A DNA stretch of 64,000 bases from Streptomyces sp. NBC_00250. GTDB taxonomy: Bacteria; Actinomycetota; Actinomycetes; Streptomycetales; Streptomycetaceae. Made by a program: the position numbers and the translations under genes. How positions within the stretch are numbered: position 1 is the first letter of the stretch; every line of letters begins with the position of its first letter. Below are positions 7,533 to 16,334 of this stretch, piece by piece. The notes below the pieces were generated by a model. The model was not told where the DNA came from. It was given only the letters and a program-made list of their open reading frames with translations, and did not search any database. The stretch lies in NCBI RefSeq assembly GCF_036192275.1, contig NZ_CP108088.1, positions 3,535,501-3,599,500 on the forward strand. The letters are read 5' to 3'.

Positions 7533-8846
7533 ATGGCCACGGCCGTGACGGTGCCGGCGCTCGCCCCGGACGACGTACGGGACTGGGCGCGCAGGGCCGG
7601 GGCGCTCTCCCCGGTCCTCGCCGTGATCGCGTTGCTGCTCGTCCCGGGCGGCGGCGGAGCGCAGGGCGGCACCGGCGGTTCGGGGACGGTCGCCGACGCG
7701 GCCTCCGGACTCCTCGTCCTGATCTGTCTCGTGCGGGTGATGCGCGGTGGCGCCCGGCCGCTGACCCGGACGGCGGCCGTCGTCCTCGGGCTGCCGGTCC
7801 TCGGGATCTGTCTCGCCGCGATCACCTCGAACGACCCGGCGGCGAGCCTGCCGGGCGTCGCCCGCTACGTACAGATCTTCGTCCTCGTCCCGGCGGCCGT
7901 GCTCCTGATGATCCGTGACCGGCGGGACTTCGCCGTGGTCGCCTGGGGCCTGGTCGGGCTCGCACTGCTCCAGGGCGCGGTCGGCGTCGCCCAGTACCTG
8001 ACCGGCACCGGCGCCTCCTACCAGGGCGAGGACATCCGGGCCGTCGGCACCTTCGGCGCCACCGATGTGATGGGCATGGCGACGGTCGTGTCGTACGGGC
8101 TCGTCATCGTCACCGGGATCGCGCTCGGCAGCGGCCCCGGCCGGACGCGGACGGCGGCGCTCGTCTGCGCCGGGCTCCTCTTCCCGCCGCTCGTCCTGTC
8201 GTTCAGCCGGGGCGCGTGGATCGCGACCGTGCTCGCCTGCGGCATCCAGCTGCTGCTCTCGGGACCCCGGCGGGCCGCACGCGTGACGCTCGCCGCCGGC
8301 GCGCTCGGCGTGGTCCTGGTCGGCGGGCTCGGCATCGGTTCGGACATGGTGAAGGAGCGGGTCACCAGCATCACGCAGGTGGCGGCCGCGCCGGACCAGT
8401 CCGTGACGGACCGGTACACGATGTGGGCGGCGGCCGGACGGATGTGGGCCACGGAGCCGGTCACCGGCGTCGGCCTCAAGGGCTTCCCGCAGCACCGCGA
8501 CTCGAACGCCTCCCTCGCCCTGTCCTCCGGCAGCGACACGGCCGGCGCGGGCGCCGCCTTCGCGCGTCAGCCACTACTGTCCCCGCACAACATGTACCTC
8601 CTGGTCCTCAGCGAGCAGGGCCTGTTCGGACTGCTCGCCCTGGCGGGCAGCTGGCTGGCGCTGCTCGTCGGCGCACTGCGGCGGCGCCGCCTCGGAGCGG
8701 ACTGCGCGCTCGTCGCGACCGGTCTGCTCGGCTGGCAGCTCATCGACTTCTTCTACGCGGACATCGGCGGCCCCTCGACGGTCCTGATGTCGATCGTGCT
8801 GGGCCTCGCGGCCTGGTGGGCCCTCGCGGAGGTCCGGCGTGCGTGA
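7533..8846 (+). CDS. O-antigen ligase / polysaccharide polymerase-like membrane protein
   Basis: The protein has 437 residues; ATG at 7533 follows AGGGAG. It has about ten hydrophobic segments and a large loop near residues 285-350 containing DRYTMWAAAGRMWATEPVTGVG and SPHNMYLLVLSEQG, features of the Wzy/WaaL (O-antigen ligase) family. By position between the priming transferase and the flippase it probably polymerises or ligates repeat units outside the membrane. The next gene begins within its last codons (8-bp overlap). Confidence 0.85.
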   Translation: MATAVTVPALAPDDVRDWARRAGALSPVLAVIALLLVPGGGGAQGGTGGSGTVADAASGLLVLICLVRVMRGGARPLTRTAAVVLGLPVLGICLAAITSNDPAASLPGVARYVQIFVLVPAAVLLMIRDRRDFAVVAWGLVGLALLQGAVGVAQYLTGTGASYQGEDIRAVGTFGATDVMGMATVVSYGLVIVTGIALGSGPGRTRTAALVCAGLLFPPLVLSFSRGAWIATVLACGIQLLLSGPRRAARVTLAAGALGVVLVGGLGIGSDMVKERVTSITQVAAAPDQSVTDRYTMWAAAGRMWATEPVTGVGLKGFPQHRDSNASLALSSGSDTAGAGAAFARQPLLSPHNMYLLVLSEQGLFGLLALAGSWLALLVGALRRRRLGADCALVATGLLGWQLIDFFYADIGGPSTVLMSIVLGLAAWWALAEVRRA

Positions 8847-10797
8847 CCCGTGGGCCGGTGAGCCGGAGCCCACGGACACCCCGCGGGCCGGTGAACCGCG
8901 CCGCACGGGCGGCCCTCCCTGCGGCACCCCGTTGACCGACCCCTGGCCGACCACGCCTCCGGGCCCCACGGACACCCCGTGGCCCTCGGAGGCCGTCGTG
9001 CTGCCGGGGACGGGATCCGTCCGTCCGCCCGGCGTCCGTACCGCCGCACCCCGCACCACCGCCACCCGTACCCTCACGCCCCGTCCCCCCGGCCGCCGCG
9101 CCCACGCCCGGGGCCGGGCGGCCCGTACCGGCACGCCCGCGGGCGGCGGGTTCCTCGCGAAGGCCGCCGCCGTGACCGCCGGGCTCACCGCGGTCGGGGC
9201 GCTCCTCGGGCTCGTACGGGACCAGATCCTGGCCGGGTACTTCGGGGCCGGCGCCGACACCGACGCGTTCCTGGTGGCGTGGACCGTGCCGGAGTTCGCC
9301 TCGACGCTGCTCATCGAGGACGCCATGGCGCTGATCCTGGTGCCCGCCTTCTCCCGTGCCCTGGCCCGCCGTTCCGGCAGCCTGTTCGGCGACCCGGTGC
9401 GCGCCCTCGTACGCGGCACGCTTCCCCGGCTCACCCTCGCCGTCGGCATCGTCGCCGCGCTCCTCGTCGCCGCCGCCCCGCTGATCGTCTCGGCACTCGC
9501 CCCCGGGCTGCCCGACCCCACGCTCGCGATCGACTGCACACGCCTGACCGGCACCTGTGTGCTGTCCTTCGCCCTCGTCGGCTACTGCTCGGCCGCGCTC
9601 CGCGCCCACGGCTGCTTCCTGCCACCGGCCACGATCTACGTCGCGTACAACGCCGGGATCATCGGCACCATCCTGCTGCTCCGCGAACCGTGGGGGGTGC
9701 GCTCGGCCGCCGCCGGGGTCGCGGTCGGCGGGATCCTGATGGTCCTCGTCCAGGCCCCCTCCCTCATCCGTGAACTGCGCGCCCGCCCCGTACCCGTGCG
9801 GGAGCCCGAGTCGCTCACGCCCGCCTCCACGGGTGAGGGGCGCATCCTGGTCCTCGGTCTGATCGCGCCCGTCGTCGCCTTCTCGCTCGCCCGCCAGTCG
9901 CAGACCCTGATCGAACGCTTCCTCGCGTCTCCGCTGCCCGCCGGGGCCATCTCGCATCTGAACTACGCGCAGAAGGTCGCACAGATGCCGATGATCCTCT
10001 CCCTGATGCTGTGCACGGTCAGCTTCCCGGTCGTCGCCCGCGCCCTCGCGGCGGGCGAGACCGAGGCGGCCCGTCGCCGGGTCGAGCGGGATCTGCTGCT
10101 CGCCGCCGTCGTCGTCCTCATCGGCGCGTCGACCGTGATCGCCGCCGCGCCCCGGATCGTCGAGCTCCTCTTCGAGCGCGGCGAGTTCAGCGGCGCCGAC
10201 ACGACCGCCACCGCCGGCGTCATGCGCGTGTACGCCCTCGGTCTCCTCGGCCAGACGATGGTGGGCGCCCTGGTCCGCTGCTACTTCTCGGCCGCCCGCC
10301 CGCTCTGGTACCCGGCCGTCGCCATGGCCGCCGGGCTCGCCACGACCGCCGCCGCCGGTGTCCCCGGCGCCCACTACTGGGGTGCCGTCGGCATCGCCGC
10401 CGCCAACGCACTCGGCATCACCCTGACCGCCGTACTGCTGCTGCGCGGTGCGCACCGCCAGGCCGTCCCGGTCCACGTCGAACGGCTCGGCGAGGGACTG
10501 CTCCGGCTCGCCACCGCGGGTGCGTGGGCCACCGGCGCCGCCTGGCTGTGCTCGCTCGCGATCGGCCCCGCCGCCCTCGCCGTCGCCGTGGCGGGCCTGG
10601 TCGTGATCGGCGTCTTCCTGCTCTTCATCGCCTGCGCCGCCAAGGCGCCCGAGATTCCGCCCCTGCCCCGCTCCGCCTCCCGGAGGACCCCCCATGCCCG
10701 CCGCCACCGCGCTGCGCCGACTGCTGCCGAAGCCGCCCCTGTGGATGAAGCCGCCCCCGTGGGTGGCGATGTACCACTCGATCACGGACACCGCTGA
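8839..10797 (+). CDS. MurJ/Wzx-like lipid-linked oligosaccharide flippase
   Basis: The protein has 652 residues from GTG 8839. Residues 1 to about 95 are a Pro/Thr/Arg-rich cytoplasmic extension. From about 100 on there are many membrane segments with the MviN/MurJ pattern (LGLVRDQILAGYFGAGADTDAF, ARQSQTLIERFLAS, LNYAQKVAQMP, LLFERGEFS). Family members flip lipid II; in a polysaccharide operon the likelier cargo is the undecaprenyl-linked repeat unit. The unusual point is a polar C-terminal tail whose coding region overlaps the next gene by 104 bp. The housekeeping murJ of Streptomyces is normally elsewhere, near the replication origin. Confidence 0.85.
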   Translation: MRDPWAGEPEPTDTPRAGEPRRTGGPPCGTPLTDPWPTTPPGPTDTPWPSEAVVLPGTGSVRPPGVRTAAPRTTATRTLTPRPPGRRAHARGRAARTGTPAGGGFLAKAAAVTAGLTAVGALLGLVRDQILAGYFGAGADTDAFLVAWTVPEFASTLLIEDAMALILVPAFSRALARRSGSLFGDPVRALVRGTLPRLTLAVGIVAALLVAAAPLIVSALAPGLPDPTLAIDCTRLTGTCVLSFALVGYCSAALRAHGCFLPPATIYVAYNAGIIGTILLLREPWGVRSAAAGVAVGGILMVLVQAPSLIRELRARPVPVREPESLTPASTGEGRILVLGLIAPVVAFSLARQSQTLIERFLASPLPAGAISHLNYAQKVAQMPMILSLMLCTVSFPVVARALAAGETEAARRRVERDLLLAAVVVLIGASTVIAAAPRIVELLFERGEFSGADTTATAGVMRVYALGLLGQTMVGALVRCYFSAARPLWYPAVAMAAGLATTAAAGVPGAHYWGAVGIAAANALGITLTAVLLLRGAHRQAVPVHVERLGEGLLRLATAGAWATGAAWLCSLAIGPAALAVAVAGLVVIGVFLLFIACAAKAPEIPPLPRSASRRTPHARRHRAAPTAAEAAPVDEAAPVGGDVPLDHGHR

Positions 10798-11497
10798 CGA
10801 TCCGTACCGCGTGACCGTCTCCCCCGTGCGCTTCGCCCGGCAGCTGCACTGGCTGGGCGACCGGGGACTGCGCGGGGTGTCGGTACGGGAGCTGCTGGCC
10901 GCCACCTCCGAGGGGCGCGCCAAGGGGCTCGTGGGCCTGACCTTCGACGACGGTTACGCGGACTTCCTCGACTCGGCGCTGCCACTCCTTCGACGGCACG
11001 GGTTCACGGCGACGGTGTACGTCCTGCCGGGGCGACTCGGCGGCGAGAACGGCTGGGACGCGGAGGGCCCGCGCAAGCCGCTCCTCGACGAGGACGGCAT
11101 CCTGCGGATCGCCGAGGCCGGCATGGAGATCGGATCGCACGGCCTCACGCACGTCCCGCTCACCGAGGCCGACGACACCGAGCTGGCCGCCCAGACCCGG
11201 CGGAGCCGCGAGCTCCTGGAGGAGATGACCGGCACTCCCGTCGAGGGCTTCTGCTACCCGTACGGGCAGGTCGACCCGCGGGTGATCCGCGCCGTGCGCA
11301 AGGCGGGCTACCGCTATGCCTGCGCGATCGACCCGGGCCCGCACACCGGCAGATACGCCCTGCCCCGCGTCCACATCGGCGAGGACGACACCGCGTGGCG
11401 GCTCACCGCCAAGCGGGTCCTGCACCCGCTGCGCCGCCGCCACCCCGCCGATCCGATCCCCGCGCGGTACGGCCCGGCCGTGGTCGGTGCGCCATGA
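10694..11497 (+). CDS. Polysaccharide deacetylase (NodB-homology, CE4)
   Basis: The protein has 267 residues. The ATG at 10694 is 6 nt behind a clear GGAGGA, which supports this start although it lies inside the flippase gene; a later ATG (10745) lacks such a site. NodB motifs are complete: TFDDGYADF (Asp85, Asp86), GSHGLTH (His149, His153) and a CYPYG segment. The enzyme would remove N- or O-acetyl groups from the polymer or its precursor. No signal peptide is seen, so it may act in the cytoplasm or after non-classical export. Its stop overlaps the next start (ATGA). Confidence 0.88.
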   Translation: MPAATALRRLLPKPPLWMKPPPWVAMYHSITDTADDPYRVTVSPVRFARQLHWLGDRGLRGVSVRELLAATSEGRAKGLVGLTFDDGYADFLDSALPLLRRHGFTATVYVLPGRLGGENGWDAEGPRKPLLDEDGILRIAEAGMEIGSHGLTHVPLTEADDTELAAQTRRSRELLEEMTGTPVEGFCYPYGQVDPRVIRAVRKAGYRYACAIDPGPHTGRYALPRVHIGEDDTAWRLTAKRVLHPLRRRHPADPIPARYGPAVVGAP

Positions 11498-12627
11498 AGG
11501 TCCTGCACGTCATCACCGGGCTCGGCATCGGCGGCGCCGAGCAGCAGCTGCGGCTCCTGCTGCGCCATCTGCCGGTGCGGAGCGGGGTGGTCACGCTCAC
11601 CAACCCCGGCGCCGTCGCCGCGGGCATCGAGGCCGACGGCACCCCCGTCACCCATCTGGGCATGGCGGGGAACCGTGACCTCGGCGCGCTCCCGCGCCTC
11701 GCCCGGATCGTCCGGCAGGGCCGCTACGACCTCGTCCACACCCACCTCTACCGGGCGTGCGTGTACGGCAGGACGGCGGCCCGGCTCGCCGGGGTGCGGC
11801 GGGTGATCGCCACCGAGCACTCCCTCGGCGAGAACCAGATCGAGGGCAGGCCGCTCTCGGCGGGCACGCGGGCGCTCTATCTGGCGTCCGAGCGGCTCGG
11901 CACCTCCACGGTCGCCGTCTCGCCGAGCGTGGCCCGCCGGCTCGCCGAGTGGGGCGTGCCCCCGGACCGCATCCAGGTCGTCCCCAACGGCATCGAGACG
12001 GACCGCTTCGCCTTCGACGCCCGTGCCCGCCGCCTCGCCCGCGGCATCCTCGCCCTGCCCGAGGACGCCTACGTCGTCGGCGGGGTGGGGCGGCTGACGC
12101 CGGGGAAGCGGTTCGACCGGCTGGTCCGGGCCGTCGCCTCGGTCCCGCAGGCCCGGCTGCTCCTCGTCGGCGAGGGCGAGCAGCGCGAGGAGCTGCTGCG
12201 GGTGGCCCGCGAGTGCGGGGCCGCCGACCGGGTACTGCTCGCCGGGGCGTGCGAGGACCCGCCGAACGCCGCCTCGCCCGGGCCCTCGCTGCCCGAACTG
12301 CTCGCCGCCATGGACGTCTTCGTGTCCACCTCCCCCGACGAGACCTTCGGGCTCGCCGTCGTCGAGGCCCTCGCCGCCGGCCTGCCCGTCCTGTACGTGG
12401 CCTGCCCGGCGATCGACGACCTGGCACCGGAGGCGGCACCGGGCGCCCGACGGATCGGCGAGTCCGTACCCGAGCTGATCTCCGCGCTGCGCGGCATCCA
12501 GGACGCCCGGCTCGCCCGGCTCCCGCTGCCGGCGGCCGCCCGCCGCTACGACATCGCGCACAGCGCCCGGCAGTTGATGTCCCTCTACGACCAGGCCGTC
12601 CACGGCACCCCCTCCCCCGCGAAGTGA
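11494..12627 (+). CDS. GT4-family glycosyltransferase
   Basis: The protein has 377 residues; its ATG overlaps the previous stop. It begins MKVLHVITGLGIGGAEQQL, the classic N-terminal loop of GT4 enzymes. The C-terminal half has GGVGRLTPGKRFDRLV, a lipid- or substrate-side loop, and SPDETFGLAVVEALAAGLPV (E-x7-E). It is the second sugar-adding enzyme of the operon, so the repeat unit has at least three sugars if each enzyme adds one. That count is inference. Confidence 0.9.
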   Translation: MKVLHVITGLGIGGAEQQLRLLLRHLPVRSGVVTLTNPGAVAAGIEADGTPVTHLGMAGNRDLGALPRLARIVRQGRYDLVHTHLYRACVYGRTAARLAGVRRVIATEHSLGENQIEGRPLSAGTRALYLASERLGTSTVAVSPSVARRLAEWGVPPDRIQVVPNGIETDRFAFDARARRLARGILALPEDAYVVGGVGRLTPGKRFDRLVRAVASVPQARLLLVGEGEQREELLRVARECGAADRVLLAGACEDPPNAASPGPSLPELLAAMDVFVSTSPDETFGLAVVEALAAGLPVLYVACPAIDDLAPEAAPGARRIGESVPELISALRGIQDARLARLPLPAAARRYDIAHSARQLMSLYDQAVHGTPSPAK

Positions 12628-12638
12628 GAGACCGTCCC

Positions 12639-13340
12639 ATGAACAGCACCCCACGCCGTGCCCTCCTCCCCGCCGGCCTGCGCAGGCCCGGCCGCTGGGC
12701 GGTCCTGCCCGCCGCCGTCCTCGCCGGAGCCGTGCTCGGCGGCGGTTACGGAGCCCTCAAGACCCCGCAGTACGCGGCGACCAGCTACGTCATCGTCGTA
12801 CCGGGCGAGAAGTCCGACCCGGCGGCCGCGCTCGGCTTCGCCCAGGCGTACGGGCGGGTCGCCACCGACATCGCGGTGACCGGCGACGCCCAGGTGTGGG
12901 CGGGAGTCACCGCCGACACCCTGCGCAAGAACGTGCTGGCCGCGACCTCCCCGGACGCGCCGATGATCTCGATCACGGCCAAGGCCGAGAAGCCCGCGAA
13001 GGCCGTGTCGATGGCCGACGGGGTGGCCCGCGCCCTCGTCCTCAACAGCACGCACGTCGCGGGCAGCACGGGCGTGAAGGTCGTCCAGTTCTCCCGCGCC
13101 ACCAAGCCGGTCGCGCCCGTCTCGCCCTCCGCGCCGCTGTCCGCGCTGGTCGGCGGCTGTGCGGGCGGGCTCCTCGGCGGTCTCGCCCTCCTGGTCCGTC
13201 CGAAGCGCGCCGCCGCCCGCGGCGAGGCCCGCCACTCCCGGCAGGCGGCGCCCGTGACGGGGACCGCTGACGTGCCCGCGTCGGCTTCCGGTGCCGTGCC
13301 CGCTCCGGCGGCCTCCGCGCACCAGCCGGAGGCGGTGTGA
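12639..13340 (+). CDS. Wzz-like chain-length / co-polymerase protein
   Basis: The protein has 233 residues starting MNSTPRRALLPAG. One membrane segment is near residues 20-40, an outer domain follows (QYAATSYVIVVPGEKSDPAAALGFAQAYGRV), and a second membrane segment (about 165-190) precedes a cytoplasmic Ala/Pro tail. A Pro-containing stretch (ATKPVAPVSPSAPLSALVGG) ahead of the second segment is typical of Wzz proteins. It has no kinase domain, unlike BY-kinases. It likely sets polymer length together with the polymerase-like protein. Confidence 0.8.
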   Translation: MNSTPRRALLPAGLRRPGRWAVLPAAVLAGAVLGGGYGALKTPQYAATSYVIVVPGEKSDPAAALGFAQAYGRVATDIAVTGDAQVWAGVTADTLRKNVLAATSPDAPMISITAKAEKPAKAVSMADGVARALVLNSTHVAGSTGVKVVQFSRATKPVAPVSPSAPLSALVGGCAGGLLGGLALLVRPKRAAARGEARHSRQAAPVTGTADVPASASGAVPAPAASAHQPEAV

Positions 13341-14497
13341 CCCCGAGAACGCCGGGCGTACCGTCGGCCCCGCGGACCGAGATCTGCCGTGACGAGGAAA
13401 GCTTCGGGGGGCTGGCGGCCGAGTGGACGGCGCTGTACGGGCGCTGCTCCACCGCCACCCCCTTCCAGTCCCACGCCTGGCTGCACTCCTGGTGGCTCTC
13501 GTACGGCAGGCCCGGTGCGCTGCGGGTGGTGCTCGTACGACGCGCGGACGGCGAACTCGTCGCCGCCGCGCCCCTGATGCGGGCCCGGGGGCCGCTGCCC
13601 GTCCTCACCCAGCTCGGCGGCTCGATCACCGACTTCACGGACGTGCTCCTCGACGACGGCTGCCCCGAGGCGGCGCCCGCCCTGGCGCGGGCGCTCGCCC
13701 GGACCGCCCGCGGCGCGGTGATCGACCTGCGGGAGGTACGACCGGGAGCGGCCGTCGAACAGGTCCTCGCCCACTGGCCGGGCCCGCGCCGACGGCTGCC
13801 CGACTCGCTCTGCCTGGAACTGCCGGCCGTCCCCATGGAAGGGCTCCTCGAACGCATCCCCTCCGGGAAGGCCCAGCGGGTCCGCGCCAAGCTCCGCAAG
13901 CTGGACGCCCTCGGCATCGACGCGCGCGTCGTCCCCGGCGCCGAGGTGCCCGCCGCCCTCGACCGGCTCCTGAAGCTGCATCAGCTCCAGTGGCAGGGGC
14001 GAGGGGTGACCGCCGAGCACACCAGCGAGCGGTTCGCCCAGCACCTCACCCGGGCCGTGCGGCCGATGGTGGAGCGCGGGGACGCGATGGTCACCGAGTT
14101 CCGGCTCGCCGGGGACGTGGTGGCCGCCGACCTGACCCTGATGTCCCCGCGGCTGGCCGGCGGCTATCTGTACGGCGCCGACCCGTCCCTGCGCGCCCGC
14201 AAGGTCGACGTCGCCACGATGCTGCTCCGGCACGGGGCCGGGGAGACCAGCACCGGCGGTCGCGCCACGCTGAGCATGCTGCGCGGCACCGAGGCGTACA
14301 AGCACCACTGGCGACCGGAGACCGTCGGCAACCAGCGGCTCATGCTGTCCGGTCGGGGTGCGTCCCCACTGCTCCGGCTCCGCGCGGGCTTCGCCGACGC
14401 GCGCCGCTGGGCGGCCCGACAGGCACGGGAACGCCCCTGGGTGGGCCGTGCGCTCGGCCGGGTCACGGGGCGCACGCCGAACGACGGCGGCGGATGA
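13337..14497 (+). CDS. GNAT-type (BioF2/FemAB-like) acyltransferase
   Basis: The protein has 386 residues from a GTG overlapping the previous stop. Motifs [39 protein letters not shown], a long helical hinge and [22 protein letters not shown] match Acetyltransf_6 (PF13480) proteins, which have two GNAT folds. In polysaccharide loci such proteins are thought to transfer acyl or aminoacyl groups to sugars. Here that is inference from context. It is the last gene of the main operon. Confidence 0.85.
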   Translation: MTPRTPGVPSAPRTEICRDEESFGGLAAEWTALYGRCSTATPFQSHAWLHSWWLSYGRPGALRVVLVRRADGELVAAAPLMRARGPLPVLTQLGGSITDFTDVLLDDGCPEAAPALARALARTARGAVIDLREVRPGAAVEQVLAHWPGPRRRLPDSLCLELPAVPMEGLLERIPSGKAQRVRAKLRKLDALGIDARVVPGAEVPAALDRLLKLHQLQWQGRGVTAEHTSERFAQHLTRAVRPMVERGDAMVTEFRLAGDVVAADLTLMSPRLAGGYLYGADPSLRARKVDVATMLLRHGAGETSTGGRATLSMLRGTEAYKHHWRPETVGNQRLMLSGRGASPLLRLRAGFADARRWAARQARERPWVGRALGRVTGRTPNDGGG

Positions 14498-14514
14498 TCT
14501 CCGCCGCCGCCGTC
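14483..14514. terminator. Bidirectional hairpin between convergent genes
   Basis: GACGGCGGCGG and CCGCCGCCGCCGTC form a GC stem that overlaps the stop of the acyltransferase gene and ends 8 bp before the stop of the minus-strand hydrolase gene. Confidence 0.55.
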
Positions 14515-14521
14515 ACGGGGG

Positions 14522-16177
14522 TCAGAAGGGCCAGACGCCCTTCAGCGCGTCCTTCCAGTCGAGGTCGACCTCGTCCTTCCAGGAGTCCTTCGGGACACAG
14601 ACGGGCCCACCGATCCAGCTCTCGACCCATGAACCGAGGTTCACGGTCCAACAGTCGGGCTTGGGCTCGGGCTGGGGTTCCGGCTTCGGTTCCGGCTTGG
14701 GCTCGGGCTTCGGTTCCGGCTTGGGCTCAGGCTTGGGCTCGGGCTTCGGTTCCGGCTTCGGTTCCGGCTTGGGCTCAGGCTTCGGTTCCGGCTTCGGCTC
14801 AGGCTTCGGCTCGGGCTTCGGTTCCGGCTTGGGCTCGGGCTTCGGTTCCGGCTTGGGCTCAGGCTTCGGTTCCGGCTTCGGTTCCGGCTTCGGTTCCGGC
14901 TTCGGTTCCGGCTTCGGTTCCGGCTTGGGCTCAGGCTTCGGCTCGGGCTTCGGTTCCGGCTTCGGTTCCGGCTTGGGCTCGGGCTTCGGCTCCGGCTTCG
15001 GCTCGGGCTTCGGCACAGGAACCGTCGGGTCCACCGGATCCGTGGGATCGGTCGGGTCCACCGGATCCGTGGGATCGGTCGGGTCCACCGGGTCCGTGGG
15101 ATCGGTCGGATCCACCGGGTCCGTCGGCCACGTCGGGTCCGTGGGATCCGTCGGCTGCGTCGGGAGCTCCGGCTCCGTGCCGTAGAGCATCTGACGGAAC
15201 ATCAGCGAAGACTGCGGATTGTCGTCGCACTGCCAGACGCCGTGCGGGCAGTAATCGGTGATCGTGTGGTACAGCGGCTTGTGCTGCTTCATCCAGTCCA
15301 GCATGCGCCGCATGTATTCGGGGTTGTCGCCGTTACGGAAGAGCCCCCATTCGGGATAGGAGATCTGCTTTCCGTGCTCGGCGGCGAAGTCGACCTGCTT
15401 CTGCAGCCCGTACGGTTCGCTGACGTGCTGGTCGAAACGCGATCCCGGGGGCTGGTCGTACGAATCCATCCCGATGATGTCGACGACGTCGTCACCCGGG
15501 TAGCACTCGGTCCACGGAACGGCGTCGCGGCCACGGCTCGGATTGAAGTCGAAGCGGAACTTCTGGCCGGGAACGGAACGCATCGCGGTGACGATCCGGT
15601 TCCAGTACTTCTTCCACGCGGTCGGGTCGGGCGCGCAGCGGTGGGTGTACGTGGTCCCGTTCATCTCCCAGCCGAGGACGATGACGGTGTCGGTCGCCCG
15701 CAGCCGGACGAGCCGCTCGGCGAGGGCCGTGAAGTGGTGGTCGTAGTACCCGGCGGCGCCGAGCTGGAGCTGGCGGCGGACCTCGGCGTCGGAGACGCCG
15801 GCCTCGTTGCGTTCCAGCATGGGCACGTTGAGGACGAACAGGCGGTCGGTCCTCGCGTTGCGCCAGTCCGCCCAGGCGTCGAGGAAGCCGGGCGGGCCCT
15901 CGATGTTCCTCCAGAGGTCGCCGGGGAGGTAGGTGTGACCGACGCGGAGTTCGCGTCCGCCGAGCCACCGCTCCAGCTGCCCGATGCGGGCGACCCCGAG
16001 CGCGCCCGAGTCGAGGAAGGCTCCCATGGCGCTGGAGAGAGTCGGTCCGGGGTCTTTCGTCGTTACGGATTCGGAGGCGTGGGCGGGGGACGACAGCACG
16101 ACTGAGCCCGAGGCGAGGAGACCGGCGGTGAACACCCCCAGCCACACTCTCGAGGTTCTCCGATATGTAGCCGCCAT
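14522..16177 (-). CDS. Secreted GH26-like glycoside hydrolase with Pro-Lys-Pro-Glu tail
   Basis: The protein has 551 residues; ATG 16177 follows AAGGAG. The signal peptide ends at Ala-His-Ala (about 34). Residues 45-330 look like a GH26 barrel, with acid/base candidate Glu171 in GWEMNG and nucleophile candidate Glu276 in YPEWG. Residues about 343-390 are PTDPTDPVD repeats, then PKPE repeats run to about 505, and a short Trp/Cys-rich end follows ([17 protein letters not shown]). GH26 enzymes cut beta-mannan and related beta-glycans. Opposite the export operon, it may trim the polymer. The tail could hold it in the wall by charge or size. Confidence 0.85.
   Translation of the reverse strand: MAATYRRTSRVWLGVFTAGLLASGSVVLSSPAHASESVTTKDPGPTLSSAMGAFLDSGALGVARIGQLERWLGGRELRVGHTYLPGDLWRNIEGPPGFLDAWADWRNARTDRLFVLNVPMLERNEAGVSDAEVRRQLQLGAAGYYDHHFTALAERLVRLRATDTVIVLGWEMNGTTYTHRCAPDPTAWKKYWNRIVTAMRSVPGQKFRFDFNPSRGRDAVPWTECYPGDDVVDIIGMDSYDQPPGSRFDQHVSEPYGLQKQVDFAAEHGKQISYPEWGLFRNGDNPEYMRRMLDWMKQHKPLYHTITDYCPHGVWQCDDNPQSSLMFRQMLYGTEPELPTQPTDPTDPTWPTDPVDPTDPTDPVDPTDPTDPVDPTDPTDPVDPTVPVPKPEPKPEPKPEPKPEPKPEPKPEPKPEPKPEPKPEPKPEPKPEPKPEPKPEPKPEPKPEPKPEPKPEPKPEPKPEPKPEPKPEPKPEPKPEPKPEPKPEPKPEPKPEPKPEPQPEPKPDCWTVNLGSWVESWIGGPVCVPKDSWKDEVDLDWKDALKGVWPF
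14660..15010. repeat. 12-nt minisatellite coding for the PKPE tail
   Basis: Units such as GGCTTCGGTTCC and GGCTTGGGCTCA (plus strand) repeat in tandem for about 350 bp, with mostly third-position differences. A second 27-nt block (GGGTCCACCGGATCCGTGGGATC-like) follows to about 15120. Confidence 0.9.
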
Positions 16178-16334
16178 GGTCGCTCCTTCGCGTCGTACGC
16201 GCCTTGATGGTCCGTCAATCCGATACTCCGAAAGTATTCCTAATGAGCCGACCGTGAACTCGGCTTCCCTCTGATCAGTAGTCCATTAGAGGATTTGATC
16301 GCCCAGTTGGGGCACCCGAGATGAAGGGCATGCC

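Noticed and set aside
14358..15261. Long plus-strand frames with GSGFGSG or PASVPA repeats
   Set aside because: They are antisense to the PKPE-coding repeats of the GH26-like gene and have no independent support.
16222..16239. ATACT...AGTAT inverted pair upstream of the GH26-like gene
   Set aside because: Arms are only 5 bp and the surrounding match is imperfect, so chance is a fair explanation.
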